55,884 nt of DNA from Lewinellaceae bacterium (GTDB taxonomy: Bacteria > Bacteroidota > Bacteroidia > Chitinophagales > Saprospiraceae). Below the pieces are notes generated by a model. That model was not told where the DNA came from, did no database searches, and was given only the letters and a program-made list of their open reading frames with translations. Shown here one piece after another: positions 6,841 through 16,405 of this stretch. Numbering within the stretch: the first letter of the stretch is position 1; each line of letters opens with the position of its first letter. The DNA is taken from NCBI GenBank assembly GCA_020636195.1, contig JACJYH010000009.1, positions 1 through 55,884 on the forward strand, written 5' to 3'. Made by a program: the position numbers and the translations under genes.

Positions 6841-6907
6841 TGTAACGTCCTGGCCGTACCCGACGGCCATCCCGATAGGGTGGCTGGCGTAGTCACGGCT
6901 TATTACA
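6841..6907 (-). other. GC-rich attC-like hairpin spacer
   Basis: The outer bases are inverted (TGTAA at 6841-6845, TTACA at 6903-6907). Inside is a perfect 6-bp stem, GGCCGT (6852-6857) with ACGGCC (6863-6868), loop ACCCG, plus a longer imperfect pairing of CCTGGCCGTACCC with GGGTGGCTGG. About 70 % of bases 6846-6898 are G or C, in a neighbourhood near 33 %. The lipoprotein gene's stop (6905-6903) lies in its edge and the split SRPBCC gene starts 15 bases after it. The position and folding resemble an integron attC site. Confidence 0.5.
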
Positions 6908-7445
6908 TGCTGCATTTCTTATATCTTACTTCTGGTAATTCATTAATGTTAATTTCCCATTTCTCCAAAGTACTTTGAATAATCTCTTCCTGAGATTTAC
7001 AGAATTCATGATTTCTAAACCCCTCCCTAAACGAGGTAAAAAGTGAACTACTCTCCAAATTTCCCTTTTCTATTTCCCTTGTTAATACCTCAATTGTTTT
7101 CTCCTCAAAGAATAATTGTGGTTCGATTTGGCCGATATGAAAACAGGTAATAAAAACAGCCCAATTACGACATGAATCAATTCCAGAAACATCTAACTTT
7201 CCCATTTCTGGGAATCTGTTTTTATCAGCATATTCTATTAGCTCTTTAAAATTATTCTTTATTAATTCGTGTCTTATTGTGCGTTCAGCCTGAAATTTTA
7301 TCATATCCGTTGTATCCATACAGACATGAGATTGGTCAAGCTCTAACATTTTACAGTAGTCAAGTTCTTTACTCTGACATCCCATCAAAAGAAATATCAC
7401 AATTGACAATATTCCAGATATTCTACTTTCTTTTAGATTTTCCAT
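6903..7445 (-). CDS. Putative lipoprotein, 180 aa
   Basis: The N-terminus is charged (MENLKESR), then hydrophobic (ISGILSIVIFLLMGC) with a lipobox at LLMGC, so Cys22 would be lipidated after cleavage. The mature part is helical and contains several cysteines (DYCKM, HVCMD, DSCRNW, ITCFHIG, HEFCKS), some probably disulphide-paired in the periplasm. I do not recognise the family. Repeat R2 copy B begins about 30 bases upstream of its ATG. Its stop is embedded in the GC-rich spacer, as expected for a cassette. Confidence 0.7.
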   Translation of the reverse strand: MENLKESRISGILSIVIFLLMGCQSKELDYCKMLELDQSHVCMDTTDMIKFQAERTIRHELIKNNFKELIEYADKNRFPEMGKLDVSGIDSCRNWAVFITCFHIGQIEPQLFFEEKTIEVLTREIEKGNLESSSLFTSFREGFRNHEFCKSQEEIIQSTLEKWEININELPEVRYKKCSM

Positions 7446-7942
7446 TCATCTATTTTCCTTTGTTGCATGTAACTGTTACTATACGAACAAAAATTCTATT
7501 AACTTTCGGGTTCCTCTGCAAAATCATATTCATTACTGAAAAAGTTTCTAATGCCATCATGAATTTTTTTCGACCACCCAAAAATAGTAGATCTTCTTCA
7601 ATAGTGCAAATTTATTTTTCACACTTATTTATTAGATCTGAAGGCAAATCTATTAACTAGTTTAATTTGCAATATAGTATGACGCAACTTTTGTTTATTG
7701 TAAATAAAAATTTGTGCATTACTTTGCTCATCCCGAGAGAAACATAAAAATTCGCTCTCGCAATTTGCGCTCATTCTCTATCAATCAATTAATATGGATG
7801 CCTGCCTGATTAAATTATGTTTTGACTCAAAGAGTTTTTTGGTTTTACTGTCTATAGTGACTTTTAAGCTAAAGACAAAAAAGAGGATAAGTACAATCCT
7901 GAACATTCAATCTATGTAATGTTCTACGTACCCCAATTAAAC
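7446..7942. other. 497-bp gap with repeat R2 copy B
   Basis: Apart from R2 copy B (7475-7621) I see no gene or remnant. A small inverted repeat CGAGAG/CTCTCG (7734-7739, 7755-7760) lies in the middle without a following T-run. The rest is AT-rich and has no open frame of note on either strand. Confidence 0.5.
7475..7621 (-). repeat. Direct repeat R2, copy B
   Basis: About 147 bp homologous to 4257-4404. On the minus strand it encodes MMALETFSVMNMILQRNPKV and continues IFVRIVTVTCNKGK before TAG, ending just upstream of the lipoprotein start. Codon differences from copy A are partly synonymous (GCT/GCA, GAG/GAA). Confidence 0.7.
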
Positions 7943-8521
7943 TTAGTTGTCATTAGCGTTTTTCTTTTCACCTATGTTCAAAGTCAGTTCACTTGGTTTC
8001 GGAAAGGTTGTAGGCAATAGGTCAATTCTAAATGGAAGTTCCATTTCTTTTAATTCGTCAATTTGTCTATCTAAAATTCCGTTATCGCTGCAGTAGTTAT
8101 AAGTCAACTTTAAATAACGTCTGATAATCATTAATGGTAAAAATTGTCCCCTATAAGCCATCCATTCCATTAAGTCCTTTTTACCTTTTGAACTATTACA
8201 AGTTCTACAAGCAAAAATTAGATTTTCAGCATCGTCTTTTCCGCCAAGTTTTTTAGGAAAAATATGGTCTAACACTAAGTTGTCTACCGAACCGCAATAA
8301 TTACAAATTTTTCCAGTTTGTAGTTTGATTTTTTCATCGTCAAAAATTGTCCGCATATTCATGGTTCCGTCTTTCAGTCCTTTGAATAATTTGGCTCTAA
8401 TCATAAAGTTAATCATTCCATACTTTAGCTGTTTTTTGTCAATAGCGGTATGAGCCATAGCCAAGTTTGCATATGAATAGTATATTAAATGTCTTACTGT
8501 TTCAATTTTCTGTTTAGCCAT
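7943..8521 (-). CDS. HNH endonuclease domain protein
   Basis: This 192-residue protein has a canonical HNH core at about residues 74-118: CNYCGSVDNLVLDHIFPKKLGGKDD, then NLIFACRTCNSSKG. Two CxxC pairs bind structural zinc, DH supplies the catalytic His, and the N and final K complete the motif. The N-terminal helix region (about residues 10-60) and the C-terminal RYLKLTYNYC part are not recognised. HNH proteins of this size occur as stand-alone nucleases in defence islands and as cassette genes. It starts at ATG 8521; a reverse-strand TAnnTTTG box (CAAAGTTA at 8724-8731) lies upstream. Confidence 0.85.
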   Translation of the reverse strand: MAKQKIETVRHLIYYSYANLAMAHTAIDKKQLKYGMINFMIRAKLFKGLKDGTMNMRTIFDDEKIKLQTGKICNYCGSVDNLVLDHIFPKKLGGKDDAENLIFACRTCNSSKGKKDLMEWMAYRGQFLPLMIIRRYLKLTYNYCSDNGILDRQIDELKEMELPFRIDLLPTTFPKPSELTLNIGEKKNANDN

Positions 8522-8826
8522 TGTCTTCTTTTGTTGTTGGTTTCAGAGTCTCACTAAAATGCTCTAAAACAACTTATATCCACATCAAATCTACGACACA
8601 ATCGTTGTTTTCTACATTTTTCCCTCTTTTCTTTTGAAAAAAATTACATATTTCGCAATATTTAGACAGTGCATCTCCAAAAAACCATCTCTCCTAATTT
8701 TGACAATCCTATATTGGTGAAATCAAAGTTACAAATTTTTCCATTTTCTTATGAATTTTCCCTTGATTCAAAACAATTTATCGCCTACATCTCTTTTATT
8801 TTCTATTGCGAAAATTTGTGTCTCAT
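8522..8826. other. Divergent intergenic region between accessory block and efflux operon
   Basis: This AT-rich spacer has no open frame. It separates the leftward cassette-like block from the rightward RND operon, and I take it as the right border of the accessory region. CAAAGTTA at 8724-8731 is the complement of TAACTTTG, a possible -7 element for the HNH gene. No convincing promoter box is seen for the efflux genes. Confidence 0.4.
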
Positions 8827-9897
8827 ATGATGAATTTAAAAATAGTGGTTTTGCTTTTTGTTGGAATGATTGTAATGTCATGCAAACCATCAGAATCGAA
8901 AACCAATGAGCAAAAAAATCAGCCAAAAAATGGCATGGTGAAAGAACAAAAAATGATGGAGGTAGATGGCATCATTGCTAGAAAATCAACTGAAATACCT
9001 GCAATCCATGTCACAGGAAATGTGCTGGCCAATGAAGAAGTGGAACTCAAACCGGAAGTTTCCGGCAGGGTGACAGGTATATTTTTTCAGGAAGGAAGTT
9101 TTGTATCAAAGGGACAGACACTTATTAAACTCAATGATGACGAGCTCCAAGCACAAGCTGCAAAGATTGGTGTGGAAATGGAGCTACAAAAACAGCGGGA
9201 AGATAGGCAAAAGAAATTATTGGCTTCACAGGCCATTTCACAAGAAGAATTTGACGTCACTACCACCAATGTCAAATTGCTCGAAGCCAATTTGGACATT
9301 CTACAAAGCCAAATAAGAAAAACAAGAATAGTTGCGCCATTTTCAGGTATCATAGGTCTTAAAAATATCAGTATTGGATCATTCATAAGTCCATCAAATA
9401 CCATCGCTACTTTGCAAGAAACTAACCCAATAAAAATAGAGTTTGAAGTGCCGGAAAAATATATGGATGACATCAAAAAAGGTAATACCATTTCTTTTGT
9501 CTTACCTAACTCTGAAAAAAAATATACTGCCGCCGTATATGCAAAAGAACCAAAAATAAATACTTCTACACGCACTGTTACCATCAGAGCAAAAGCACAA
9601 AATCCAAAGCAAACATTGGTTCCTGGTGGATTCGCAGAGATAACCATAGAAATTTCTAAACCATATCAGTCTATAAAGATACCAACGGTGGCATATATTC
9701 CGGATATTCAAGGTGCCAAGGTGTATCAAGTAAAAAATGGAAAGGTGGCAGCGACTAAGGTGGTAGCCGGAATCAGATCAGAACACGAAATAGAAGTGGA
9801 TGGTATCAATGAAGGTGACACCATTTTGACATCCGGCATCCTCCAGGTGAAGCCGGGACAAGTTGTCAATGTAGCCATTAAAAACTTGGAACAATGA
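8827..9897 (+). CDS. RND efflux periplasmic adaptor (membrane fusion) lipoprotein
   Basis: I start it at ATG 8827 (a TTG at 8806 is an in-frame alternative), giving 356 residues. The signal KIVVLLFVGMIVMSC is a lipobox that anchors the mature protein. Then follow the half-lipoyl motif EVELKPEVSGRVTGIFFQEGSFVSKGQTLIKL, an alpha-hairpin (EMELQKQREDRQKKLLASQ), the second lipoyl half (RIVAPFSGIIGLKNISIGSFI), and beta-barrel and membrane-proximal domains. This is the AcrA/MexA order. It bridges the inner-membrane pump and the TolC-like channel. Its TGA overlaps the pump ATG (ATGA). Confidence 0.93.
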   Translation: MMNLKIVVLLFVGMIVMSCKPSESKTNEQKNQPKNGMVKEQKMMEVDGIIARKSTEIPAIHVTGNVLANEEVELKPEVSGRVTGIFFQEGSFVSKGQTLIKLNDDELQAQAAKIGVEMELQKQREDRQKKLLASQAISQEEFDVTTTNVKLLEANLDILQSQIRKTRIVAPFSGIIGLKNISIGSFISPSNTIATLQETNPIKIEFEVPEKYMDDIKKGNTISFVLPNSEKKYTAAVYAKEPKINTSTRTVTIRAKAQNPKQTLVPGGFAEITIEISKPYQSIKIPTVAYIPDIQGAKVYQVKNGKVAATKVVAGIRSEHEIEVDGINEGDTILTSGILQVKPGQVVNVAIKNLEQ

Positions 9898-12800
9898 GCC
9901 TTTCTACAATCAGCATTGACCGTCCGGTTTTAGCATCTGTGATGTCACTGACCATTGTGATATTTGGTATCATTGGCTTTGTAAATTTGGGGATCAGAGA
10001 TTATCCTAGTGTAGATCCGCCTGTGATTACAGTAAGCACCACTTATACAGGAGCGAATGCTGAAGTGATTATTTCCCAAATCACGGAACCATTAGAAGAA
10101 TCTATAAACGGTATAGATGGTATAAAAAACATCACATCTGTGTCCAGTGACGGCAGAAGTACCATCACCGTAGAATTCGACTTATCTATCGCTTTGGAAA
10201 CGGCAGCAAATGACGTGAGAGATCGCGTATCAAGGGCACAACGCAATTTACCTGTGGATGCAAATCCTCCCATCGTTTCTAAGGCAGATGCAAGTGCTCA
10301 ACCGATTCTATCGCTGACAGTTCAAAGTGATTCAAGAAGTTTATTGGAGTTGACAGAAATAGGAAATAATGTATTTAAAGAGAGATTTCAAACCATTCCT
10401 GGCGTAAGTGAGGTAAGGATTTGGGGAGAAAAAAAATACTCCATGAAATTGATTATGGATCCCAACAAGATGGCAGCGAGAGGGATCACACCTAACGACA
10501 TCAAAAATGCATTGACAGCCGCAAACGTGGAACTTCCCACTGGGCGCATAGATGGTGAGAATACGGAACTTACGATAAGAACCATAGGAAGCATTGAAAC
10601 AGAATCTGAATTCAATGATCTCATCATCAAGGAACAAAATGGCATCCTTACACGATTCAAAGATGTCGGTTCAGCCGAGCTACGACCTGAAAATGAACGT
10701 TCACTATTGAGAGGAAATGGTGGAATTCCAATGATTGGTGTAGCGCTGACACCGCAACCCGGTTCTAATTATGTAGAAATAGCAAATGAATTCTATAGAA
10801 GACTTGAGTCATTGAAGAAAGACATCCCTGATGATTTACAGTTAGGGATTGCACTTGACACTACTATAGGAATCAACAAAGCGATCAATGAAGTCGAAGA
10901 AACCATATTCATTGCATTTGGATTGGTTGCACTCGTCATATTCTTATTTTTAAGAAACTGGCGAAGCACTTTGATCCCTGTTATTGCCATTCCCATTTCA
11001 TTGCTTTCCGCATTTTTTGTGATGTGGTTGGCTGGATTTTCTATCAATATACTGACGCTTCTTGGTATTGTTTTAGCCACTGGTTTGGTGGTAGATGATG
11101 CCATAGTTGTACTTGAAAATATTTATCAAAAAATTGAGCAAGGTATGCCGGTCAGAAAGGCCGCATATGTAGGATCAAATGAGATCATTTTTGCAATACT
11201 CAGTACCACCGTGACATTGATAGCAGTATTCCTCCCTATTTTCTTTCTTCAGGGCTTGACAGGAAGATTATTTAGGGAATTTGGTATCGTTGTTTCAGGG
11301 GCAATATTGGTTTCTGCATTTGTGTCGCTGACATTGACTCCCATGATGTGTTCAAGACTTCTAAAAACTCATGAAGAGCATGGAAAAATCTACAACATCA
11401 CTGAGAAGTTTTTCGTAGGTTTGACAAAATTCTATCAATATACACTACAATGGATTTTTAAAAATAAATGGCTGGCAATCGTCATCATGGGATTGTCTGT
11501 GTTTATTTTGTTCCATTTTGGCAAGATGCTGAAATCTGAATTGGCACCAATGGAAGACAAGGGTCGCATCATTGTCAGTGCTACTGCTCCTGAAGGTGCA
11601 TCATTCCAATTTATGAATAACTTCCTGACCAAAGTCATTGGAGATGTGGAAGCCATTCCTGAAAAGGAAGCCATACTATCTGTAACTGCTCCCGGTTTTG
11701 GTGCTGCGGCGGCGGCAAATACGGGTTTTGTTAGGATTACCCTTGTGGATGCGTCTGAGAGGGAAAGAAGCCAACAAGAAATCGCTCAAGAGCTTACTAA
11801 AAAGGTAGGAAAATATACGGATGCACGAGTATTTGTGTCTCAAGAACAAACAATTGGTGATAGACGTGGTGGCATGCCTGTACAGTACGTCATAGAATCT
11901 CCAAACTTTGATAAACTCAAATCCATCATACCTGCTTTCTTAGAAAAAGCAAGGCAAAATGAAGTCTTTCAAGCTGTGGACATCAATTTAAAGTTTAATA
12001 AACCTGAACTTAAAATTGAAATAGATAGAAATCGAGCACAAACGCTCGGCATATCTGTCATGGATGTAGCACAAACCCTTCAATTGTATTTTGCAGAGCA
12101 GAGATTAGGCTTTTTTATCAAGGATGGGAAACAATACCAAGTCATTGGCAGGGTTCAAGATGATTTCAGAAATGAGCCGTTTGATATCAGGTCAGTGTAC
12201 GTCAAAAGCAAATATGGCGATCTCGTTCAGCTCGATAACATCGTCACCATGGTGGAACAAAGCAATCCGCCACAGTTGTACAGATACAATAGGTACGTAT
12301 CTGCCAGCATATCTGCCAACACAAATCCTGGCTACTCGTTGGGAGATGGTATTGATGCCATGCGTTCCATCGGAAAAGAAGTATTGGATGATTCTTTCAC
12401 CACAGATCTTTCGGGACCGTCCAAGGATTTTGAAGAGAGCTCTTCCACGTTGTTGTATGCCTTTTTACTTGCTTTAGTGCTGGTATATCTTATGTTGGCT
12501 GCTCAATTCGAGAGCTATGTAGATCCATTGATCATCATGTTCACAGTGCCTTTAGCATTGGCTGGAGCCGTTTTATCTCTGTGGTTGACTGATTCTACAT
12601 TAAATATCTTCAGTCAGATTGGTATCATTGTATTGATAGGAATAGTGACAAAAAATGGTATTTTGATCGTTGAATTTGCAAATCAAAAACGGGAAGCCGG
12701 AGAGGCAAAACTCAATGCTGTCATGTCGGCTGCCATCTCTAGACTCAGACCGATATTGATGACGAGTTTGGCGACCATTCTAGGTGCAGTTCCCATAGCG

Positions 12801-12965
12801 TTTGCCATTGGAGATGCGTCCACAAGTCGTGTCTCCATGGGTATTGCGATCATAGGTGGATTGTTGTTTTCATTATTTTTAACCCTCTTGGTGATTCCTG
12901 TGATGTATTATTTTCTATCAAGAGATAAAGATTTGTACCACAAAAGTGCATTACAAAATACATAA
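9894..12965 (+). CDS. RND multidrug efflux permease, AcrB/HAE1 type
   Basis: At 1023 residues this is normal for an HAE1 pump. The N-terminus LSTISIDRPVLASVMSLTIVIFG is the first membrane helix. Periplasmic pore and docking loops follow. The proton-relay acids sit in GLVVDDAIVVLENIYQ (TM4, two consecutive Asp). The second half has LVYLMLAAQFESYVDPLIIMFTVPLALAGA and ATILGAVPIAFAIGDAS. The aromatic/hydrophobic-drug rather than heavy-metal class is favoured, because CusA/CzcA motifs are absent. It is translationally coupled to the adaptor. Substrates cannot be told from sequence. Confidence 0.95.
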   Translation: MSLSTISIDRPVLASVMSLTIVIFGIIGFVNLGIRDYPSVDPPVITVSTTYTGANAEVIISQITEPLEESINGIDGIKNITSVSSDGRSTITVEFDLSIALETAANDVRDRVSRAQRNLPVDANPPIVSKADASAQPILSLTVQSDSRSLLELTEIGNNVFKERFQTIPGVSEVRIWGEKKYSMKLIMDPNKMAARGITPNDIKNALTAANVELPTGRIDGENTELTIRTIGSIETESEFNDLIIKEQNGILTRFKDVGSAELRPENERSLLRGNGGIPMIGVALTPQPGSNYVEIANEFYRRLESLKKDIPDDLQLGIALDTTIGINKAINEVEETIFIAFGLVALVIFLFLRNWRSTLIPVIAIPISLLSAFFVMWLAGFSINILTLLGIVLATGLVVDDAIVVLENIYQKIEQGMPVRKAAYVGSNEIIFAILSTTVTLIAVFLPIFFLQGLTGRLFREFGIVVSGAILVSAFVSLTLTPMMCSRLLKTHEEHGKIYNITEKFFVGLTKFYQYTLQWIFKNKWLAIVIMGLSVFILFHFGKMLKSELAPMEDKGRIIVSATAPEGASFQFMNNFLTKVIGDVEAIPEKEAILSVTAPGFGAAAAANTGFVRITLVDASERERSQQEIAQELTKKVGKYTDARVFVSQEQTIGDRRGGMPVQYVIESPNFDKLKSIIPAFLEKARQNEVFQAVDINLKFNKPELKIEIDRNRAQTLGISVMDVAQTLQLYFAEQRLGFFIKDGKQYQVIGRVQDDFRNEPFDIRSVYVKSKYGDLVQLDNIVTMVEQSNPPQLYRYNRYVSASISANTNPGYSLGDGIDAMRSIGKEVLDDSFTTDLSGPSKDFEESSSTLLYAFLLALVLVYLMLAAQFESYVDPLIIMFTVPLALAGAVLSLWLTDSTLNIFSQIGIIVLIGIVTKNGILIVEFANQKREAGEAKLNAVMSAAISRLRPILMTSLATILGAVPIAFAIGDASTSRVSMGIAIIGGLLFSLFLTLLVIPVMYYFLSRDKDLYHKSALQNT

Positions 12966-12995
12966 CATACGGTTTTTACAAAAATTTTCAAAAAA

Positions 12996-14309
12996 ATGCG
13001 TACCCTAGTATTTCTATTTATCCTATTACTCCACAGTGCATGCAGTTCATTAATTGCACAACAATTTCCCATTCTTACTGAAGAAGAAGCAATAAAAATA
13101 GGATTAAATAATAATTATAATATATTAATTGCTGAAAACCAATATAATATTTCCAAAGCCAATAATACCAATGGAAATGCGGGAATGTTACCTCAAGTAT
13201 CACTCAACCTTGGACAGACATATAATATCAATAATACAAAGCAAGAATTTTTTAGTGGTGATACAAGAACTGGTAGCGGAGTAAATTCCAATGGAACTAC
13301 TGCAAATATTACAGCTTTGTGGACTTTGTACAACGGCAAACAAATGTTTGTAGAAAAAGAAAAATTGGAAAAAATAGAGCAATTGTCATCCACTGAACTT
13401 CAATCGCAAACCGAACAGATCATATACCAAATCAAGAATATGTATCTGCAACTACAATATCAAACCCAAGTCATTCAAATAGCTAGAACAAACCTGGCAC
13501 TTACCAAAGATAGGTTGGATTTGATGAAATTGCGTAAAGATGTAGGAACGGGTTCGGGTCTCTCTGTGATGCAAGCACAAGCAGACTACAATCAAGACAG
13601 CATTCAATTTGTCAATGCGGTTCAAAAGCTAAAACAACTCAAAATCCAACTTAATAATACATTGGTTAGACATCCTGACACTGAATTTGATGTCACTGAA
13701 AAGATAGAAAATGTCTTTCCCGAAAGTATAGAAACATCCCTTACAAAAGGTGCGCTCAATAATAGGAATCAAATTGTTGCGGAGCAAATGGCTCAAATAG
13801 CCGAACTAGACATCAAATACGCTCAGGGTGCAAAACTTCCCATTGTCAACCTAAATACCGGTTACAATTTTGCTCGATCACAGACGGAACTAGGTTTATT
13901 GAAGTATTCTCAAAATTTAGGTTTCAATGTGGGAATAACAGGAAAATGGATTCTTTATGATGGTAACAATGTCAAAAGGAATATTCAAATCGCAAAGCTC
14001 AAAGCCCAAGATGCTGAATTACGAAAAAATCAAAATCAGCAACAATTGGAAAACCAAATTTTTACGGTACATATGACGTACCAACAGGCTTTAGAATTGG
14101 AGAAAATTGCCGATTCAAATGTCTCTATTGCCGAAGTTACCCTGGCTACTACAAGAGAGATGATGACATTAGGTCAAATTACAAATTTGGATCTGCGACA
14201 AGCTGAGGTGATTCTGGCGGAGGCAAAATTCAAAAAACTCAATGCCCATTTTGAAAAATTATATGCCATTTTGGACATCAATTATCTCACCGGAAGCCTC
14301 TTGAAATAA
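12996..14309 (+). CDS. TolC-family outer-membrane efflux channel
   Basis: This 437-residue protein has a signal peptide (MRTLVFLFILLLHSACSSLIAQQ) and two internally repeated halves of long coiled helices typical of TolC/OprM (e.g. NGNAGMLPQVSLNLGQTYNI in the first half; AQGAKLPIVNLNTGYNFARS in the second). It forms the trimeric exit duct of the efflux complex. The gene lies 30 bases after the pump gene and completes a three-gene adaptor-pump-channel operon. No TetR or AraC regulator is adjacent. Confidence 0.92.
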   Translation: MRTLVFLFILLLHSACSSLIAQQFPILTEEEAIKIGLNNNYNILIAENQYNISKANNTNGNAGMLPQVSLNLGQTYNINNTKQEFFSGDTRTGSGVNSNGTTANITALWTLYNGKQMFVEKEKLEKIEQLSSTELQSQTEQIIYQIKNMYLQLQYQTQVIQIARTNLALTKDRLDLMKLRKDVGTGSGLSVMQAQADYNQDSIQFVNAVQKLKQLKIQLNNTLVRHPDTEFDVTEKIENVFPESIETSLTKGALNNRNQIVAEQMAQIAELDIKYAQGAKLPIVNLNTGYNFARSQTELGLLKYSQNLGFNVGITGKWILYDGNNVKRNIQIAKLKAQDAELRKNQNQQQLENQIFTVHMTYQQALELEKIADSNVSIAEVTLATTREMMTLGQITNLDLRQAEVILAEAKFKKLNAHFEKLYAILDINYLTGSLLK

Positions 14310-14736
14310 AGAACATCAGTTACAAAATTCCAATCTTTAGAATGGGTCAATAAGTTGTTTTTGGAATAAATGCATGTAATAAAAACGTACATTTTCAAGC
14401 GTACCGAAAAGCTAAAAATAAATGCAATTCTAAAGTCCATCCTCTACCCTATTTATGCTAATATCCGACCAAAAAACGGGCTCTCTTAAGTTTCACCCCA
14501 ATGACCCAAACTTATTCCCTATTTATATAGTGTGTACAACAAATTTGGCTTCTGAAATAATTTTTGTATTATAAAAATTAAAAATATATCACTTCGTTAT
14601 ACATTGTATATCAATTTTTTACACATACATATTAATATAATTTTATATTTTTTTTGAAATAAATAAGTGCTCGGATTCAAGTTCATTTATTATGTATAAT
14701 TTCGCACTTTATTAATAAATTTTATATCACAAACAC
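14310..14736. other. 427-bp intergenic region after the efflux operon
   Basis: Very AT-rich, without an open frame worth calling or a clear terminator hairpin. Close to the downstream gene, TAATTTCG near 14695 is one base away from the -7 consensus TAnnTTTG and may be part of its promoter. I see nothing else. Confidence 0.35.
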
Positions 14737-16125
14737 ATGAAATCCCATGCATATTTTAGGCTGTTACTATCAGCCTTTTTGACGTTGTTGTTCTTGATTG
14801 TTGTGCCCAATTTGAGCTTTGCCCAAGGGCATGAAGTACCGTCCATTGGACCTGTAAGAATTGAATTTATTTTGTTTGCATTGACACTGATAGGTGTTGC
14901 ATTATTCCATCATCATACGATGTATGTCGCATTGATTGGACTGATATCGGTTGTAATTTTTAAACTCTTTTTTGATCCCAATATGAACCTTACTCAGCAT
15001 CTTTTCGGAGGTGGTGGAGAGGAAGGAGAATGGAGAATTTTGCTGAATCTACTCGGTTTATTATTTGGGTTTGCCATATTAGCCAAGCACTTCGAAGAAT
15101 CAAATGTACCGGAAGTCTTGCCCAAGTTTCTTCCCGATGATTGGAAAGGCGGATTTATGCTTCTTGGATTGATCTTAGTGTTGTCATCATTTTTAGACAA
15201 TATAGCAGCCGCAATGATCGGCGGTACCATAGCCATGGTTGTTTTCAATGGAAAGGTACATCTGGCTTTCTTAGCGGCCATTATTGCAGCTAGCAACGCA
15301 GGTGGAGCAGGTAGTGTCGTAGGAGATACTACAACTACATTGATGTGGATTGACGGAGTGAACCCTCTTTGGGTGACACATGCCTTCATCGCTTCTATAG
15401 CATCATTTCTTATATTTGGCACTATTGGCAGTATTATCCAAGATAAATACCACAGGATTCAAAAAGATGAAAAATCCGGGATTAAGGTCAATGTGACAAA
15501 ACTAATCGTAGTCGGTTTGATTTTGGTTGGGGCCATTCTCACCAATTACTTTTTAGATTTTCCAGCATTGGGTGTTTGGATTGCAATCTTGCTTGGTGCA
15601 TTATTGACAACTACGCCATGGCATGAATTGAAAAGTAGCTGGAAAGGCACCGTGTTTTTGATGTCATTGGTAGCTACTGCATCATTGATGCCTGTAGAAG
15701 AATTGCCGGCAGCTTCATGGTTTACAGCCTTTATCCTTGGTTTTGTTTCTGCTGTTTTCGATAACATACCATTGACAAAATTGTGTCTTGAGCAAGGTGG
15801 ATACGATTGGGGTGTATTGGCGTATGCAGTTGGTTTTGGTGGCTCAATGATTTGGTTTGGTTCCTCAGCAGGTGTGGCGCTTTCAAATATGTATCCTGAA
15901 GCAAAAAATACAGTCAACTATATTAAAAATGGTTGGTTTATCATCTTATCTTATGTAGTTGGTTTCTTTGTAATGTTGGCCGTTGTGGGTTGGAACCCGC
16001 ATCCTAGTCACAAAAAAGGCAATGTAGAAGAATTGGGATGCGTAGATCACAAACAATCATATGAAGACATCTTGTATAAAGACCCTTTCAATCAAAAAAC
16101 AACAATAACGGATTATCTTCTCTGA
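14737..16125 (+). CDS. NhaD/ArsB-superfamily ion transporter (SLC13/CitM-like)
   Basis: This 462-residue protein has an N-terminal signal-like helix (MKSHAYFRLLLSAFLTLLFLI) followed by about eleven membrane spans. Hallmarks are SSFLDNIAAAMIGGTIAMVVF and IIAASNAGGAGSVVGDTTTTLMW in the first half and FDNIPLTKLCLEQGGYDWG plus GGSMIWFGSSAGVA in the second, the paired D-N motifs of the NhaD Na+/H+ antiporter and ArsB arsenite-permease superfamily. Annotation as citrate transporter is common but unproven. Its neighbour is an arsenite methyltransferase, so arsenite export is possible; Na+/H+ antiport is equally compatible. Confidence 0.85.
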   Translation: MKSHAYFRLLLSAFLTLLFLIVVPNLSFAQGHEVPSIGPVRIEFILFALTLIGVALFHHHTMYVALIGLISVVIFKLFFDPNMNLTQHLFGGGGEEGEWRILLNLLGLLFGFAILAKHFEESNVPEVLPKFLPDDWKGGFMLLGLILVLSSFLDNIAAAMIGGTIAMVVFNGKVHLAFLAAIIAASNAGGAGSVVGDTTTTLMWIDGVNPLWVTHAFIASIASFLIFGTIGSIIQDKYHRIQKDEKSGIKVNVTKLIVVGLILVGAILTNYFLDFPALGVWIAILLGALLTTTPWHELKSSWKGTVFLMSLVATASLMPVEELPAASWFTAFILGFVSAVFDNIPLTKLCLEQGGYDWGVLAYAVGFGGSMIWFGSSAGVALSNMYPEAKNTVNYIKNGWFIILSYVVGFFVMLAVVGWNPHPSHKKGNVEELGCVDHKQSYEDILYKDPFNQKTTITDYLL

Positions 16126-16230
16126 AGTGAGATATTTTGCATTCAAGGCAATATAAGTCAGATCTGATGACTCAAATGAAAATCAGACTTTGCCGGAAGT
16201 TTACCTTGAATAAAAGGATTTTATCATCAA

Positions 16231-16269
16231 ATCAACCCAAAATGTGCTTGATGCTCATTTTGGGTTGAT
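16231..16269 (+). terminator. Strong hairpin after the ion transporter gene
   Basis: A perfect 14-bp stem, ATCAACCCAAAATG (16231-16244) with CATTTTGGGTTGAT (16256-16269), and an 11-base loop. The T-run after it is weak (AATTATTAT), so termination may be partial. Confidence 0.6.
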
Positions 16270-16405
16270 AATTATTATACATGAATTTCCATTAAAACTA
16301 TATGCTCAATTACAGAATAAAAATATGTTTAGAACTTTATTTCAAATACCATGTTACATCGCTAAATTGTGTACAGAATTTTTATCAAATAGATATAAAT
16401 AGATA

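Noticed and set aside
7734..7760. CGAGAG/CTCTCG hairpin as terminator
   Set aside because: Only six pairs, a 15-base loop and no T-run on either strand.
9087..9647. 186-residue antisense frame under the adaptor gene
   Set aside because: Cys/Ser-rich translation of the complementary strand of a well-conserved gene; no start context.
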